From Silene noctiflora (taxonomy: Eukaryota > Streptophyta > Magnoliopsida > Caryophyllales > Caryophyllaceae): a stretch of DNA of 26,262 bases. Location: positions 115,948-142,209 of the forward strand of contig VHZZ01001034.1 in NCBI GenBank assembly GCA_009801015.1. The letters are read 5' to 3'. Position 1 is the first letter of the stretch. The number at the start of each line of letters is the position of its first letter. The position numbers and the translations under genes are program-made. Positions 1 to 12,500 of this stretch are shown in pieces. The notes under the pieces are model-generated. The model worked only from the letters and a program-made list of their open reading frames with translations. It was not told where the DNA came from and did not search any database.

Positions 1-64
1 GAAATTACGTAAAAGGATATGGTAATTATTTAGTAATATAGATTTAAGGAGTAAAAAAGGAAAA

Positions 65-232
65 TCAAACTAAATCAGGTGCCTGAAATCTCAAATGCTA
101 CTCTAGGTAGCATTTCATTTCAGATAGCTTATTTGGTTAAATAAACTACTTGTCAAACGGTTACAAAAAAATAAAGTACCTGAAATTTTGGTCAAATAAG
201 CTACTTTGACCAAATCAGGTACCTGAAATGAC
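65..232. repeat. Palindrome-rich AT block, possible MITE remnant
   Basis: The stretch has several copies, direct and inverted, of the phrases CAGGTACCTGAAAT, TTTGGTCAAATAAGCTA and the short palindrome AAATGCTACTCTAGGTAGCATTT (positions about 94-116). No clear ends or target duplication were found. It could be a decayed foldback or MITE element. No gene was seen in 1-500. Confidence 0.3.
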
Positions 233-502
233 TTGCCAAAGAGAGTCTAAATGTGAGGAGCAAATTAGGTAGGGGATGATTTGGCAATCTATAAAAGGAG
301 CAAAGGTAGGGTTAGTGGGTTTTTGGGCCCTATTATTTCGGTTGCCACTAATTTGTTAATGTTGGGCTTTTGCTTTAAGTACAACGTATAGTAAAACACG
401 TGCTTTTCTTTTTAGCATGGGCCAACACTTATTGGATCATTTAGTGGGCTCGAAGAGCGACAATAATCCGCCTCTAGGTATTTTGTCTTCAAAAAGCTCT
501 TA

Positions 503-682
503 GGTCCTGTTCTTTTGGACTTACACTCTATTCTTTCAGATTTAATTTCAACTTATTTAGTTCAGTTTAGTTCAGTTCTAATAAGTTCAGTTCAGCTCCA
601 TTAAATTTAGTTTAATTCAGTTCAGCTCCGATAAATTCAGCTCAGTACAGTTCAAACAATTTCAGTTCAAAAGAACATGACC
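503..682. mobile_element. Tourist-like (PIF/Harbinger) MITE, 180 bp
   Basis: The left end reads GGTCCTGTTCTTTTGGACT and the right end, read on the other strand, GGTCATGTTCTTTTGAACT, so the ends are inverted repeats with about 16 of 19 matches. Both sides are flanked by TTA (500-502 and 683-685), the usual 3-bp target duplication of PIF/Harbinger MITEs. The interior is built from TTCAGTTCAG-type repeats and has no ORF. The ends and the target duplication are seen directly; the superfamily assignment follows from TSD size and the GG-start. Confidence 0.6.
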
Positions 683-685
683 TTA

Positions 686-935
686 ATTTCAGCTCATTTC
701 AGTTCAATTCAGTTCAACTCTTCTCTTCACAAATTAATTATTTAATTCAGTTCAGTTCAGTTCAGCTTCATTAAATTCAGTTCAGTTCAGCTTCATTAAG
801 TTCAGTTCAGTTTAGGTTCAGACAATTTCAGTCCAAAATAATAAGGCTTTACTTATCATCCAATTATAGGTTCAGTTCAGACAATTTAAGTCCAAAAAAC
901 AAGGCTTTACTTATCATCCAACTATCTTCGTATCG
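686..935. repeat. TTCAG-rich repeats and a direct duplication
   Basis: The TTCAGTTCAG phrase continues past the MITE to about 820. It is followed by two direct copies of a segment of about 55 bp that both contain AAGGCTTTACTTATCATCCAA (roughly 816-868 and 869-925). These are probably further, nested or decayed members of the same MITE family. Confidence 0.5.
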
Positions 936-1380
936 GATTAAGGTCCCACTTTTAATTCAAACAAAATCGCATTTATAGAAATTGAACTGAATTTAAATGA
1001 TATATACAAATTTAAATAAAAATTAAATTAAGAAGAATAAGGCGTAAAAGCCAAATAAGTGTGGTTTGGATCACTACAATTTGATCAAGTATTATATTAA
1101 CCCTAACTCGACCCTTGATCCATGTAACCTGACCCATATTCTAACCGACTCGAATAACCCAACCTGAGATTCGACCCATTATACAGAGCCGATCCGTAGG
1201 TTAAGTCTATTTTTTGAACTAAATAACACGGAGTCTACGTACTTCATAAAAATCGCATTTTTCCTTGTATCGAGTCAGTTTTATCGGGTCGGAATTTGAC
1301 AACTAGGAGCTACTCGTACACTCATAGAGTCATACTAGACCGTATTACTTGAAGCAATCAACTTGTGTTAGACACTGCGA
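936..1380. other. Intergenic, no gene seen
   Basis: AT-rich DNA with a patch of degenerate GACCC/CGACC repeats near 1090-1200. It should contain the promoter of the SAM-domain gene, but no TATA box could be assigned with confidence. A likely transcript leader begins in the pyrimidine-rich stretch around 1380-1420. Confidence 0.3.
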
Positions 1381-1634
1381 TTCCCCACTCGCGCCATCGC
1401 ACTCGTTTTCTCTCTCTAACCTAAAAAAAATAAATTAAATCAGTTCTTATGATCAAAATTTTCCCCAATTTTTTCTAGGTAATCTTATCAATCTTCTTAA
1501 TTCCTCTGTTTTTGTTAATTATCTTACTTTAATTTGATCTGAGGCAATTATTTACTGATTGTATTGTTTTTTTTTAATTGAATTAGGGTTTAATTTCGAG
1601 GTTCGATTATCGAGAAATTCGAATTTCGATTGGG

Positions 1635-4600
1635 ATGATGAACAAAGAATTGCCGCCTGAGCCTTTGGATTTCTTCATCTGGACTGTTGAGGTTGTTAAT
1701 TACTTCGTAATTGATTGATTAATTGCGTTTTACTGTTTTGATTAGGTTTGAGTAATTGGATCTTTACTATTTCGATTTGATTTTTTAATTAATTGCTATT
1801 CGTTGTTGAGATTAGTTTGCTTGAATATGCAATTAGTGTGATCATGTAAAAGAAGGTTACATGCATGGATGATGTTTGTGTAGTTGAAGTTTTAGAAGTG
1901 TGATTGATTGTTGATTAAGTTGGTTTTTGATTGAGTTGAGGGTTAATTCAAGTGTCGACGTTGTCGTTTAATATTTTTTTGAGGTAGCTTGTTTGGTTGG
2001 TGAAGCTCGTGATTGAATTGAAGTGCGGAATGATTGTGATGCTACACATTAGTTTTTAAGGTAGGAAAGAGGAGCGTTTCGAGTGTAAATGAATTGAAGC
2101 GGTCTCTTGAGTTTTAAGAAAAATATTTGTAGTGATGCTAGGAAGGTTCGTCATCAGTAAAGTGTGATGATTATTGATTAGGCTGTTTTTTGGTAGAGTG
2201 CATGGTGTCGGCGTTGTTTAATGTTTTTTGTGTGGCAGTTTGTTTGGTTGGTGGAGCTGGTGATGGAATTGAAGTTTGGAAAGATTGTGGTAATTGGTAA
2301 TACACTTAGGTAGGAAAGAGGAGTGTTTCGAGTGTACATGAATCTTGGATTTTGGAAAGATTGTTCAAATGGTATGAGAAGCTGTTTCTTGGGCTTTGAG
2401 AAAATATTTGAAGTGATACTAGGAAGGTTCATCGTCAGTTAAATGTTTATGTTTTCATATGGTTGAAAAGTTGAGTGGAGACTAGTTGAAACCTAGGGAC
2501 TAGGGAGTATTTTGTATTCACGTGAACGGAAAGAATGTTCATATGATTTCTGGTTGTCCGACCAAGTGTTTTACATTTTATCATTACTTCACTAGGCTAA
2601 GGTAGTGGAGGAATATTGTATTTAGTCGTGTGTAGTACTTGAATAGTTTAGCTTTCACTATGAGCATTCGATTTGGTTGAATGGGGACTTCTTCAGATAT
2701 TTCAAAAACATTTCAAAAACTTGAATATTGAAAAAAATAGTTGTGAGAGAGAATAGTGCCATCATTTGAGATAATGCAATTTCTTGTGGAATGTCCCTTA
2801 TATATTCAAAAACTTGAATATTGAAAGAATATTGAGACTTGAGAGTAAGGATTGTCCCTCATATACATCGACAAGATCCAGTCAATCCATTGTGGCTATT
2901 TGAGATAATGCAATTATTTTGGGGATAGTGTTTGCTATGCACAAGTACCCAAAAAGAATAGAGTTATTACTTAGTTCGGAGCTGGGTTTTGGTCTCTTGG
3001 GTATTATTATCACTTACGTTAGCTTAGGTCTTATTATTGTGAAAGACTGAAAGGTTGTGAAACTCACACTTTGTTTCGATAGAGATAGATGAAAAATGAA
3101 GTTGATGAAAAAGAGTGGCTCAATTTTTTGCTTAGTGAGGATAATGAGGGGAAATTCTTGAAGATGATAGGGGACAAATACTTGGAAGACTCTGTTGAAC
3201 AATTTAGTACTCTCTATATTCAACACCCATGGATGTGACGAACCAAAGTCCTTAGATATAGCTCACTACACAAGGAACCATGACATGCAGATTGCATATT
3301 CAAGTTTGGAATGTCTCCCTATGACATTCATGTCTTCCAAGAGAATTCAAGAAGGGTCCTGCTTTTTTTTTCAAAGCTTTTAAATTCAGAAGGAACTAGT
3401 TATCTAAAAGGGAGGGAAAATGACTCCGTAGTTATCTTCCAAACATAAGTATCTGCTCAGTTGGAAAGTAAATATTTTTTATATTTGTTTTTTAATTATA
3501 GTGGATTGACATGTTCTTGTTGCACATGAAGCAAATTTTTAGTAATGTTCTTTTTTATAAGAGTTAATTTGCTATCTTGCTTTATTCCTCTTGCATTGTT
3601 TTGCAGGATGTTGGTATGTGGTTGGAAGAAATAAATCTCGGTACCTACCGCCAGATTTTTAAGGAAAATGGTGTCAATGGCGAGTACTTAGAGGGAATGT
3701 CGATGTTCACAACTGAGCAGATACTTAGGTTTATCAGACGTTGCCACATGAAATGGGGTGATTTCATCACCCTTTGCAAAGAATTGCGGCGAATAAAAGG
3801 TCTCCAGTCATCACCTTTCTCCCTCTCCCTTCAAAGTATGGGTCATAGTTATTTAGAGAACTGGAGATTATTATGCTATCTTGAGTGAATATATTTCATG
3901 ACCAGTTAGACTCTCTCTACGCTGTTTAGAATGTAATGGATTTAAAATGAGATACAAATTTCCAAGTCGCCTAAAACATGAATGGAAGCTTGGTATCACA
4001 AGTATAAAAACGAAGGGGAAACACTATTCTTTAATTTCAGTAAATGAAGGAATGCAAGCTGGGCCTTTCATATTTTCCAAAATGACTTGCAGGGGACGTG
4101 CATAACCTGGTGGGAAGTTATTTGACTTTGAAGGAATCTTTCTTGTTATTAGTTCATGTTTCAGTAACTTCTACTCTGCTCGTTTATCTCAATTGCATTC
4201 CTCGTTTCCCTTCCTCTCTCTTGTCATATTCCGTAGTAGCTAATATATATGTCAGGATGTTAGTTTTCTCTGATTCATGATAGTTTATCCTATTGGGATA
4301 TCAAAATTATAGTTGATCATTGACTATCTTCCAGTATAAAGTGTTGTGTTTTGTGTTATCTATCACTTGCATGTGCTGATACTGATGTTGTGAATGCTTC
4401 TTGGTGACCTTTCTGTAGTTTTGCCCATTTAAGAATGGAAACATGTTGATCAGAGTGATGATTTGAATATTAGATCAAAATTTAAATGCTGGAGTTATAT
4501 AGTCACTGACTCACCAACTTAGTCTCCATTTATGTCAGCAGCTCAATTTTTTTATGTTTTTTCTTTGCTTGAGCTAAAAGATGTTTACAAACAGTAGATC

Positions 4601-4898
4601 ATGGTATTAAATGTAGAGGTGTTATAGGCTCCGCATTTGTAATGCAATGAGACAACGACAACTTGTTCTGAAATCAAGTCTCATACCGAGATCTGATATT
4701 ATGCTATGGCTCAAGATCTGAGTTATTTTATTCGCTAACTTAATGATAATCTTACGTATTGCTATAGTGGCTTGCTTGAAAGGGGAGCAAAAAGTACGGA
4801 GACCGTGGTGGGCGCCATCTTGCCTGTCAGTAGTCTTCGTGAAGGCAGCCAAGCGCAACCGACAGTCCCGAGTTGTCTCCTTGAAGCTTGAACCATGA
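1635..4898 (+). CDS. SAM-domain protein, 126 aa, three exons
   Basis: Coding exons read from the sequence are 1635-1691, 3607-3799 and 4768-4898, all with GT-AG introns and continuous frame (381 nt with stop). The protein begins MMNKELPPEPLDFFIWTVED. Residues about 16-84 form a sterile alpha motif domain: the conserved Trp17, the WLEEINLGTYRQIFKENGV helix pair, and the last helix around FITLCKELRRIK. A basic C-terminal tail of about 40 residues (KVRRPWWAPSCLS, then KAAKRNRQSR) follows. SAM domains mediate protein self-association or binding; the partner here is unknown. Plants have a conserved family of this size and I recall an Arabidopsis relative (At2g12462), not checked. Two in-frame ATGs stand together at 1635 and 1638. 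A 5' UTR intron (about 1479-1586) and a 3' UTR intron (about 4914-5114, 16 nt after the stop) are plausible by splice signals only. Confidence 0.85.
1951..2450 (+). repeat. Tandem duplication inside intron 1 of the SAM gene
   Basis: Two diverged direct copies, about 1951-2170 and 2202-2450, share the order of landmarks TGTCG.CGTTGT, TTTGTTTGGTTGGTG, AGGTAGGAAAGAGGAG, GTTTCGAGTGTA and CTAGGAAGGTTC. No open frame runs through both copies. It explains part of the unusual length (1,915 nt) of this intron. Shorter direct repeats follow at 2712/2800 (AAAAACTTGAATATTGAAA) and 2767/2899 (TTTGAGATAATGCAATT). Confidence 0.7.
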
Positions 4899-5640
4899 AA
4901 CTAGCTGGTGTTGGTAAGTATATGTTACCACGCTTTCGGTGAACAAAAATTAAAGAAAGCGTCACCAGTAACTCTACGGCTAGTATGGTGTAGTATCATC
5001 ATCAACCTTCTCTTAGAATTACTAAGCAAGTTGTACATAAATCAGTCAAATGTTGCTGTACAATTTGTATCTATCTCTGAAGAAGAATGGTGTTGATGTG
5101 GTTTACGGCTTCAGTACGAAGCGTTTTAGCGTTGTAAACTCTCCCGTGTGAAGTCCAGTGTTCTTATTTCCGGTCATATAACTTTTGTATTTGTTGAATT
5201 TAGAAGCCCGTCGTGGTTTTGAAGATCTTGGCACAACATAAAGCAATTTATACTACAAATTATCGTTGTATGAAATTTTGTACGCTATCTTGCAAGCAGC
5301 TATCAATCATGCAAAATAATTTTGCAGATTAGTCTTCCTTGCTACTTTATTTTACGGTCTTCGTAGAACGTTAAAATCTCACCTGTCTCACGGTGGGTTG
5401 AATTTTACTGATCTCGTTAAACTAGTACCGATTGTGACGTAATTTAATTGTACAGCCGCGTACTGTGGAACACACAGCCAACGGCCCAACGTATAATAAT
5501 CGTCTTTTTAACATGACGATTGCATCTTTTAAGTAAGCATCAAGATTCACAAATGAGTAACTTATTTACTCGATTTGGAGAATTATCTTTACATACATAT
5601 TACTGGAAGTGACATTTTATTTTAATAAATTATTGATTAT
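4899..5640. other. 3' flank of the SAM gene, no further gene seen
   Basis: Contains the presumed 3' UTR of the SAM-domain gene, with the plausible UTR intron noted there, then AT-rich intergenic DNA. No ORF with recognisable content on either strand. Confidence 0.35.
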
Positions 5641-5655
5641 TGTGTGAGACGGTTT

Positions 5656-5894
5656 CTCAATATTTTAAACATTCTCGATAATCTGTGTCGAGAAAAGAAA
5701 CAAAAATCACTTGAGAAACAACAAGTCTTGCTTCAGACGGTCTTATTTTCAGACCATAAAATGTCACCATTTCTTAATATTTTAAACATTCTCGATAATC
5801 TGTGTCGAGAAAAGAAACAAAAATCACTTGAGAAACAACAAGTCTTGCTTCAGACGGTCTTATTTTCAAACCATAAAATGTCACCATTTCTTAA
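5656..5894 (+). repeat. 117-bp tandem repeat, two copies
   Basis: The segment starting AATATTTTAAACATTCTCG at 5659 is repeated at 5776, giving a 117-bp period with nearly identical copies. Because 117 is a multiple of three and the unit has no stop in one frame, it yields a spurious 86-codon ORF that repeats itself. The unit contains CAGACGGTCTTATTTTCAGA, and the flank at 5641 reads TGTGTGAGACGGTTTCTC, phrases typical of dispersed plant MITE ends. Confidence 0.85.
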
Positions 5895-5954
5895 TAGAAT
5901 GTAAATTCAACACTCAACCACTTGAGAAACAAAATGTTATAACTAAAAGCTGTC

Positions 5955-6325
5955 AGATTTTAGGGTAACTTGAGACAAGACTTTGGTAAGTCTTGAGACA
6001 GACTCACACAAGACTACCAATAATCTACCTTGGTCTTGACAAAGTCTTAAGTTGGGTCTTGGATAAGACTTTGAGGTGAGTCTTGACCCCACCATGATTG
6101 AAAATTATCTAATTAGAGGCTCCCATGTGTTATTTCTTTTGTAAAAATAAAAAGAAGTAAAATGGAAGTAGAAAAGTAAAGTCTGAGGTGGGTCTGACGG
6201 ATAATGTATAAAATCTAAGGTAAGTCTGAACAATAAAGAAATAATAAAAGTTAGTGGAAAGCTGATGTGGCATACTCTTAAGACGACTTTGGAGAGTCTG
6301 ACGGATAATCTTACCCTTATCGTAA
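5955..6325. mobile_element. Possible MITE in the COG6 promoter
   Basis: The block starts AGGGTAACTTGAGACAAGAC and ends, read on the other strand, AGGGTAAGATTATCCGTCAG, so only the outer eight or so bases form a clear inverted repeat. Its interior repeats AAGTCTTGA and GGTAAGTCT phrases many times in both orientations. No clear target duplication was found. It ends about 180 bp before the COG6 start codon, so it probably lies in the promoter. Confidence 0.4.
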
Positions 6326-6502
6326 AATGGCTACATTTGATTCGTCTTATAATAAGACGGGAAAATAAGAATTTGCGCTTGAGAAAATGCTACACACACG
6401 GTACAATAACACAACCTCTCTTTCTCCATTTCCCGCTTTCGTCACAGACCACATCACCACCGTCTTCCGGCATCGATCACCAACAGTCACTGTAGCAAAA
6501 CA

Positions 6503-9500
6503 ATGGGGACAACAACACTAGCACCAGGACTTTCGAGAAAACTGAAGAAGGTTCTAGAATCTCGTCTAGATTCACCGGAGATTCTCTCTTCTCTCAATAC
6601 TTTATCCTCGTTTTACTCCGATAATTCGCCGCATTATCGCCGGAATCTTCGTTCCACTATTGAAAAGCGTTCGCTTCAGATTAATCATGAGTTCGTCGCT
6701 GCTTCTGACGCCGCCGAACAGGTTCGGAATCTTGATGAATGTGCATTTGATTGAATTTGTGATGTTGTGTGATTAGAGATCGATTTGTGTTTTTTTTTTT
6801 TTGTTTGATTTTGATTGTTTTAGGCATTGAATCAAGTTAATTGACGATTGAGAATTGTGTTCGTTTTTTTGCGTTTAATTGATATTTTTAGTTGAGATTA
6901 TGTAGTTGTGTGATTTGAAATTGATTTGTGTTTTTGATTTGGATTGTTTTCGGTATCGGATCGAGTTTTTTGAGAATTCAGAATTGTGTTCGTGTTTGTG
7001 TTTGATTGATTTTGTTAATTTTATTGTTTTAGGCATTGGATCAAGTTGAGGCTGAGGTCAATGCGCTTGCTGATTGTTGTGACAGGTTAATAATTTGTTT
7101 CCTTTAGCGAATTATAATGTCATTTTTGTGTTTATTGGTGATTCTATGTTTAATTATTTGTGATTTACTGAATCACATGTTATCAGTCCGTAGATCGTAC
7201 CTCCGGATTGTTGAACGGATTATGCAACTTTGGTGCTTAGATCCTCGATTGGGATAGGCCTATGGACTTTAGAGTTTTAGTGGTTAGCTAGGTCGATTAG
7301 GGTGACATTGGAGTCAATCATAGTTTAGTTATGGTAATTGTCTTCTAGCTCGAGAGCTCGGGTAAGGGGGATATGCTCTACAAGTTATTTGCCAAGAATT
7401 ATAGTCCTCTGATACCTCGTTGGAGGCAATGGATATACTAGGAGCTGAAGCTTGAGCGCACCCATATAGGAAAACACAGGGTGCTTTTTCCCTTGATCAA
7501 ATGGCTAAACCGAAAGAAAAATCTAGCGCCATTCCTTTTAGGAATTATGCAAAATATCAGTTATGCACGCTTTCTGTAGAAGTTATGATTGTATTCGTTA
7601 TTTATTTTTAGTGATCAGTGTGCTACTATAGGAGAAAGAATTCTAATATGATATGATTCATACTCCGTACTACTTAGTGTCTTAATTTACCTTATTCATA
7701 ATGGTTATCTGAGAATATTTGATGATAATTTACCGTAACAGGATAGCCAAAGGATATTGGCCTTGTTTTGTTTTACCCTACCTCATTTACTTGCCGTTTT
7801 CTTTTCCGATCAGTAAAAGTTCCAGTATCTGCAGCTTTTATATGTTCTATTGTGCATTGGCAGGATAGCAAAGGCATTAAACAGTTGTAGTTCTACCACT
7901 GGGGATATTATTAGCACCACAGAAAGGTTAAAACAGGAACTTGACATCACTACCCAGAGGCAAGAGATCGTCTCATGTTTTCTTCGTGATTACCAGCTAT
8001 CAAATGAGGAGGTGTGACTATATGTCCTACTTGTCACTGCCTTAGGTCCTGAAAGAAATAAAGAGCGAAGCTAACTTCGTTATTACCTGCATTTCTGACT
8101 AGTGCTTGCGTTTCAGATTAATGCTCTCAAGGAAGAGGAGTTGAGCGAAAATTTCTTCAAGGCACTTTCTCACGTGCAAGAAATCCATGCAAACTGCAAA
8201 GTATTGCTCAGGACACATCACCAGGTAACTTTCAGATGTTCCGGGTCCTACTCTGTTATTTTTTTTCTTGCCAGAGTAAATTTCACTTCGTTTCTCTGGT
8301 ACTCATTCTAGTTGTTCAGAACTTCATGTAGATTTTAGCTTAAATTGCGGCTTCGGCAATAATTTTACCTTAGTGCCTCAGTCTCCCCTACCTTTTGACA
8401 GGGTAAAGGCGATCAGACATATGCAACCCTACAGCTGTATTAGAAAAAACATTGATAGGTTTATTTTAGATAACTCATAGTGGAAAATTGTTCCATAAAA
8501 TGTTTTTGACACTTGGCTACTTCACGATTAGTTCACGATACAAGAAGTACAATATTACATAGAGTTTAGGTAGCTGCATGGATTTTTCCTACTATATTCC
8601 AAAGCTGATAGAAATTATAATGACAACTTGACAAGGTGATATGAAATCTTCATAGTTATGAACTATAAAGATATCACTTACTCCTATACATCCCTCGGAA
8701 TATTGTCCTGTTAACAAGAAGGATCAAAGTGTAAAATCATACAGTATATTCTTTATCTCCAAATCTCACTTAGAGGCTCATTGCAGCGTGCGGGATTGGA
8801 GTTGATGGATATGATGGCTATGTACCAGGAGGGAGCATATGAGCGTCTTTGCAGGTGAACGCTCTTCACATTATCGGATATGCACGAGGATCTAGAGTTT
8901 TAGTTTGGTTGCATTGTTAGGGTGGACATGTCTGATTTTAGATTGGACACCTCTCTAAAAGAAACGTACAGGAATCCCACATAAATGATCTTTGGTATTG
9001 AATAATGAGTACTCCATATCTGTGTAGAAATGGAACCTGTTTGAGTAAGACTCAACTTTTACCTAAAGCGTCACATCAGGCCCTTACTCGGCAGAGATGC
9101 TGAATGGACTTTCAAGCCTCTGGAAAAAAAGCCCTATTCCAAACTTCGATTTCACGTCCTCAAAGTCAATCTGTGTATGAGAGTCATAAGATTGCATTGG
9201 GCTACTTCTAGTCTTTTTATTTTATGTTTTGCTAGGTTATACCTATTTGTGTAACGTTCTTTTTTTTTTTTTATATATAAATTACTACCTCCATTCAACT
9301 CCAACCTCCCTATTTCATTTTTCACGTATGCCAACGCACATTTTATATCGTTAATATCTTTTATTATGTGTTTGTAAAAATTATATATGGTTGATATTCT
9401 TAATGTACAAAGACGAATCAGGCTAGATCCCACGTGACTATATTTTCTCTAATATATTGGAAAGAATTTTGAAGATTCTGTCTACTTGTGAATACTGAAT

Positions 9501-12500
9501 AGTGTACATAAAGCAAATAGGTACGTTGGAGTTGAACGGAGGGAGTATATAATAAGGGGAAGGAAAGAAATATTGTTCTGCTATAAAACTGACTGTTGTT
9601 AATCATGTGCAATCATTAGAATTATAAAATATTTGTTAAAAGTTTGTGAAGAATTTATGTAAATCTATAGCATCTACTTCTTTAAATAGGCTTCTTTATT
9701 TTCTTATCTGTCAACTTTCAGTCCTTTATTGGTTTTTGTTTGGATATTGATATTCTTACATATGCCAGCATGACTTGCTACATGTTTCTCTCGTAAAAAA
9801 AAAAAAAAAAAAAAAAAGAAAGAAAAATAGTGCCTGTTTGCTTAATCATATATATATATTTTTTTACAACCATTCCAGGTGGGTTCAGGCTGAGTGTAGG
9901 AGACTGGGGGACACTGATAATCCTGAAGTTAACGAACTTTTGAAGACAGCAGTTCGTTGTCTCAAAGAAAGACCTGTTTTATTCAAGTACTGTGCTGAGG
10001 AGGTGATTTTAGTCTCACATTCAATTTCTTGATTTTGATGTCTCTGAGAGTATTAACAATGCAGTTCTTCAGTGTTGTGGTGACTTATTGTTAATATGCC
10101 ATCGTTCAGGTTGCAAATATGAGACACAATGCCCTATTTAGAAGATTTATTAGTGCTCTTACTCGTGGAGGACCTGGCGGTTTGCCCAGACCTATTGAAG
10201 TGCATGCACATGACCCTTTGCGTTATGTGGGTGATATGCTGGCGTGGCTTCATCAGGTAAGGTCCTTGTTAGTTGCAGATCCCTTTTTCAGTTTCTTAAT
10301 TGTTCAGATATGCTCAGATACCAATAATATACATGCTCAGATACCAATAATATACATGGTTTGACCCTTATGTTTCTGCATATGGCTTGTTTTTCAGGCG
10401 TTGGCATCTGAGAGAGAACTTGTCCATGCCTTGCTTGATCCTGATACTGTGGTAGATACTGGGGCAACTGCACGACAATTTGTCAAGAACTCTGAGAATG
10501 AGCTTGGAAAAATAGAATCAGATTTGACTTTTGTTCTTGATCGTATTTTCGAAGGAGTTTGCAGACCATTTAAAGCTAGAGTGGAGCAAGTTTTACAGTC
10601 GCAACCAAGTCTTATAGTTTCGTATAAACTTAATAATCAGCTGGAGTTCTATAGCTATACTGTGAGTTAGTTAAATATTTTTTGATGTCATCAGTTTCCT
10701 AAGCGTTGTTCATTTTGTCAAAAAGTAAGGGTATTCATTGATTACTTTTGATTTTCTTGCAGATATCGGATTTACTAGGTAGAGAAACAGCTCTTTGCCA
10801 AACAATTTATACTCTTAAAGATGCTGCTCAAAAAACCTTTTTTGGCATTTTGAAAAGCCGTGGGGAAAAGCTACTGCGGTATCCTCCTCTTGTCGCTGTT
10901 GATCTTTCACCGCCCACAGCTGTAAGAGAAGGAGTTTCTGTCATGCTTGAAATAGTTGAAACATATGACAGCATCATGCTCCCGCCTTCGAAAAAACCTG
11001 AATTTGATCCTGTGATATCCGCTCTTTTGGATCCTATTATTCAGGTGTGGCATTGTTGAAATTTTATGGTTTGTTTCAATTTTTATGACCATACATCTAA
11101 CATAGGATCGGTGACGTTGGCTCTTCGCTGCTTTATTTTAATGAACATGACATCATATTGTATGTCTAAGTCCTATACAACAATCATGGTATAATGCCAT
11201 TCAGCAGAATTTTCCTTTAAATGTTTGTGCATGCGATGATGACACAGAAACGCTGAGCCCTGAGGCACCCTCGTCTACTTCAGTCAGATTCTATGAGCCA
11301 CATGTCTACTTGATTTACCATGACAACAAGGGACCCATTTTCTCTGTCTGATCACAGATTCCGACTTAAAAACGTAAAATTGATTGTCACATGCTGAGGG
11401 AGTAAATTGTCTGCAAATCTGGCTTTGTTTATTTGCTGTCATGGCCTGCTGGGATATTTGGCACTAGGGTATTGTTTGCACACATTCTTTTGATCTTGTT
11501 AATTCTTTTGATCCCTGAGAAATAAGGCATTGCGATTGAAGTAACTGCAAGTCTTTAATCAACATTCTCATTGTCATGCTAATACTTGAGCAAAAATAAC
11601 GATTCATCAGAATGTTTGAATTGCTGGTCCTTGCAAACCTTGATTATTTTTGTAAATAAGACATCTGAAGTACTTCGAGAATAAAATTGATGGTCGTTTT
11701 CTAATTTATAATGTAGATGTGTGAGCAGGCAGCTGAGGCACATAAATCCAAAGGAATGGGTCACTCATCAAGGAGGGGTAGAATGAGCTCGGACGTCAAT
11801 CAACTAAACAAATCATCAGTTGATGCTATTTTGACTAATAGCACCTCTGTTTCGGTTCCTCAGGTATATTATAAATTTCTGCCCGAATCTTTCTGTGACG
11901 TCTTGTTCTAGCAGTGATTGTTTCCAGGAGATTGAGATTTTAGGTGTGAAGTATATCACGCTTCATGAGTGCCCAGAAAATACAGATAACTAATAGTGTA
12001 TGTCCTTCAGCGTTTAAATCAATTTGGAGTATAGAATAGTGAGCTTCGTAGAAAGTTTTAGCAGAAAATATAACTGTATTATTCCGTATTATGTGTTGCT
12101 GATTAGTGGTTTCTTGTTAGGATAGATATGGTAATATGCTTGTTCTCCGACCCGGGCTGGCTCTTTTTGCCTTTGAAGAAAGAATTTCTATATCAAACTG
12201 AGTCCCAACTTATTTTTTGCTAGCGGGTAAAAAGACGGTAATGTTTTGGCTCTCAGAGCCAATGTTACATCCATTATATACATAACTAAAAACAAACCGT
12301 ATAACTAAAACTAGTACTACCATATACCCGAGTCATATAATTAGGACTATGAAACCTCTTTGTAAATCTTTGTTCAGAGGACAAAGAGCTTTTTCTTTTT
12401 GCTAGAAAGAACATAAGCTAATAACATGTTTCAGTCTCTCCATCATGAATCTTTGATGGGTTGGCAATAACTCTCCGTAAAGTTGCGCACTTTGTGTTGT

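Noticed and set aside
5644-5904. 86-codon plus-strand ORF with an internal protein repeat
   Set aside because: Produced by the 117-bp tandem DNA repeat (length divisible by three); no protein-like features.
7739-7753. Second copy of the COG6 exon 3 start (CAGGATAGCCAAAGG) in intron 2
   Set aside because: One extra base would shift the frame, similarity stops after about 15 bp, and the acceptor at 7863 joins correctly to exon 2; probably coincidence.
9152-9612. Two minus-strand ORFs in COG6 intron 5
   Set aside because: They read through the Stowaway MITE and AT-rich intron DNA, without any conserved content.
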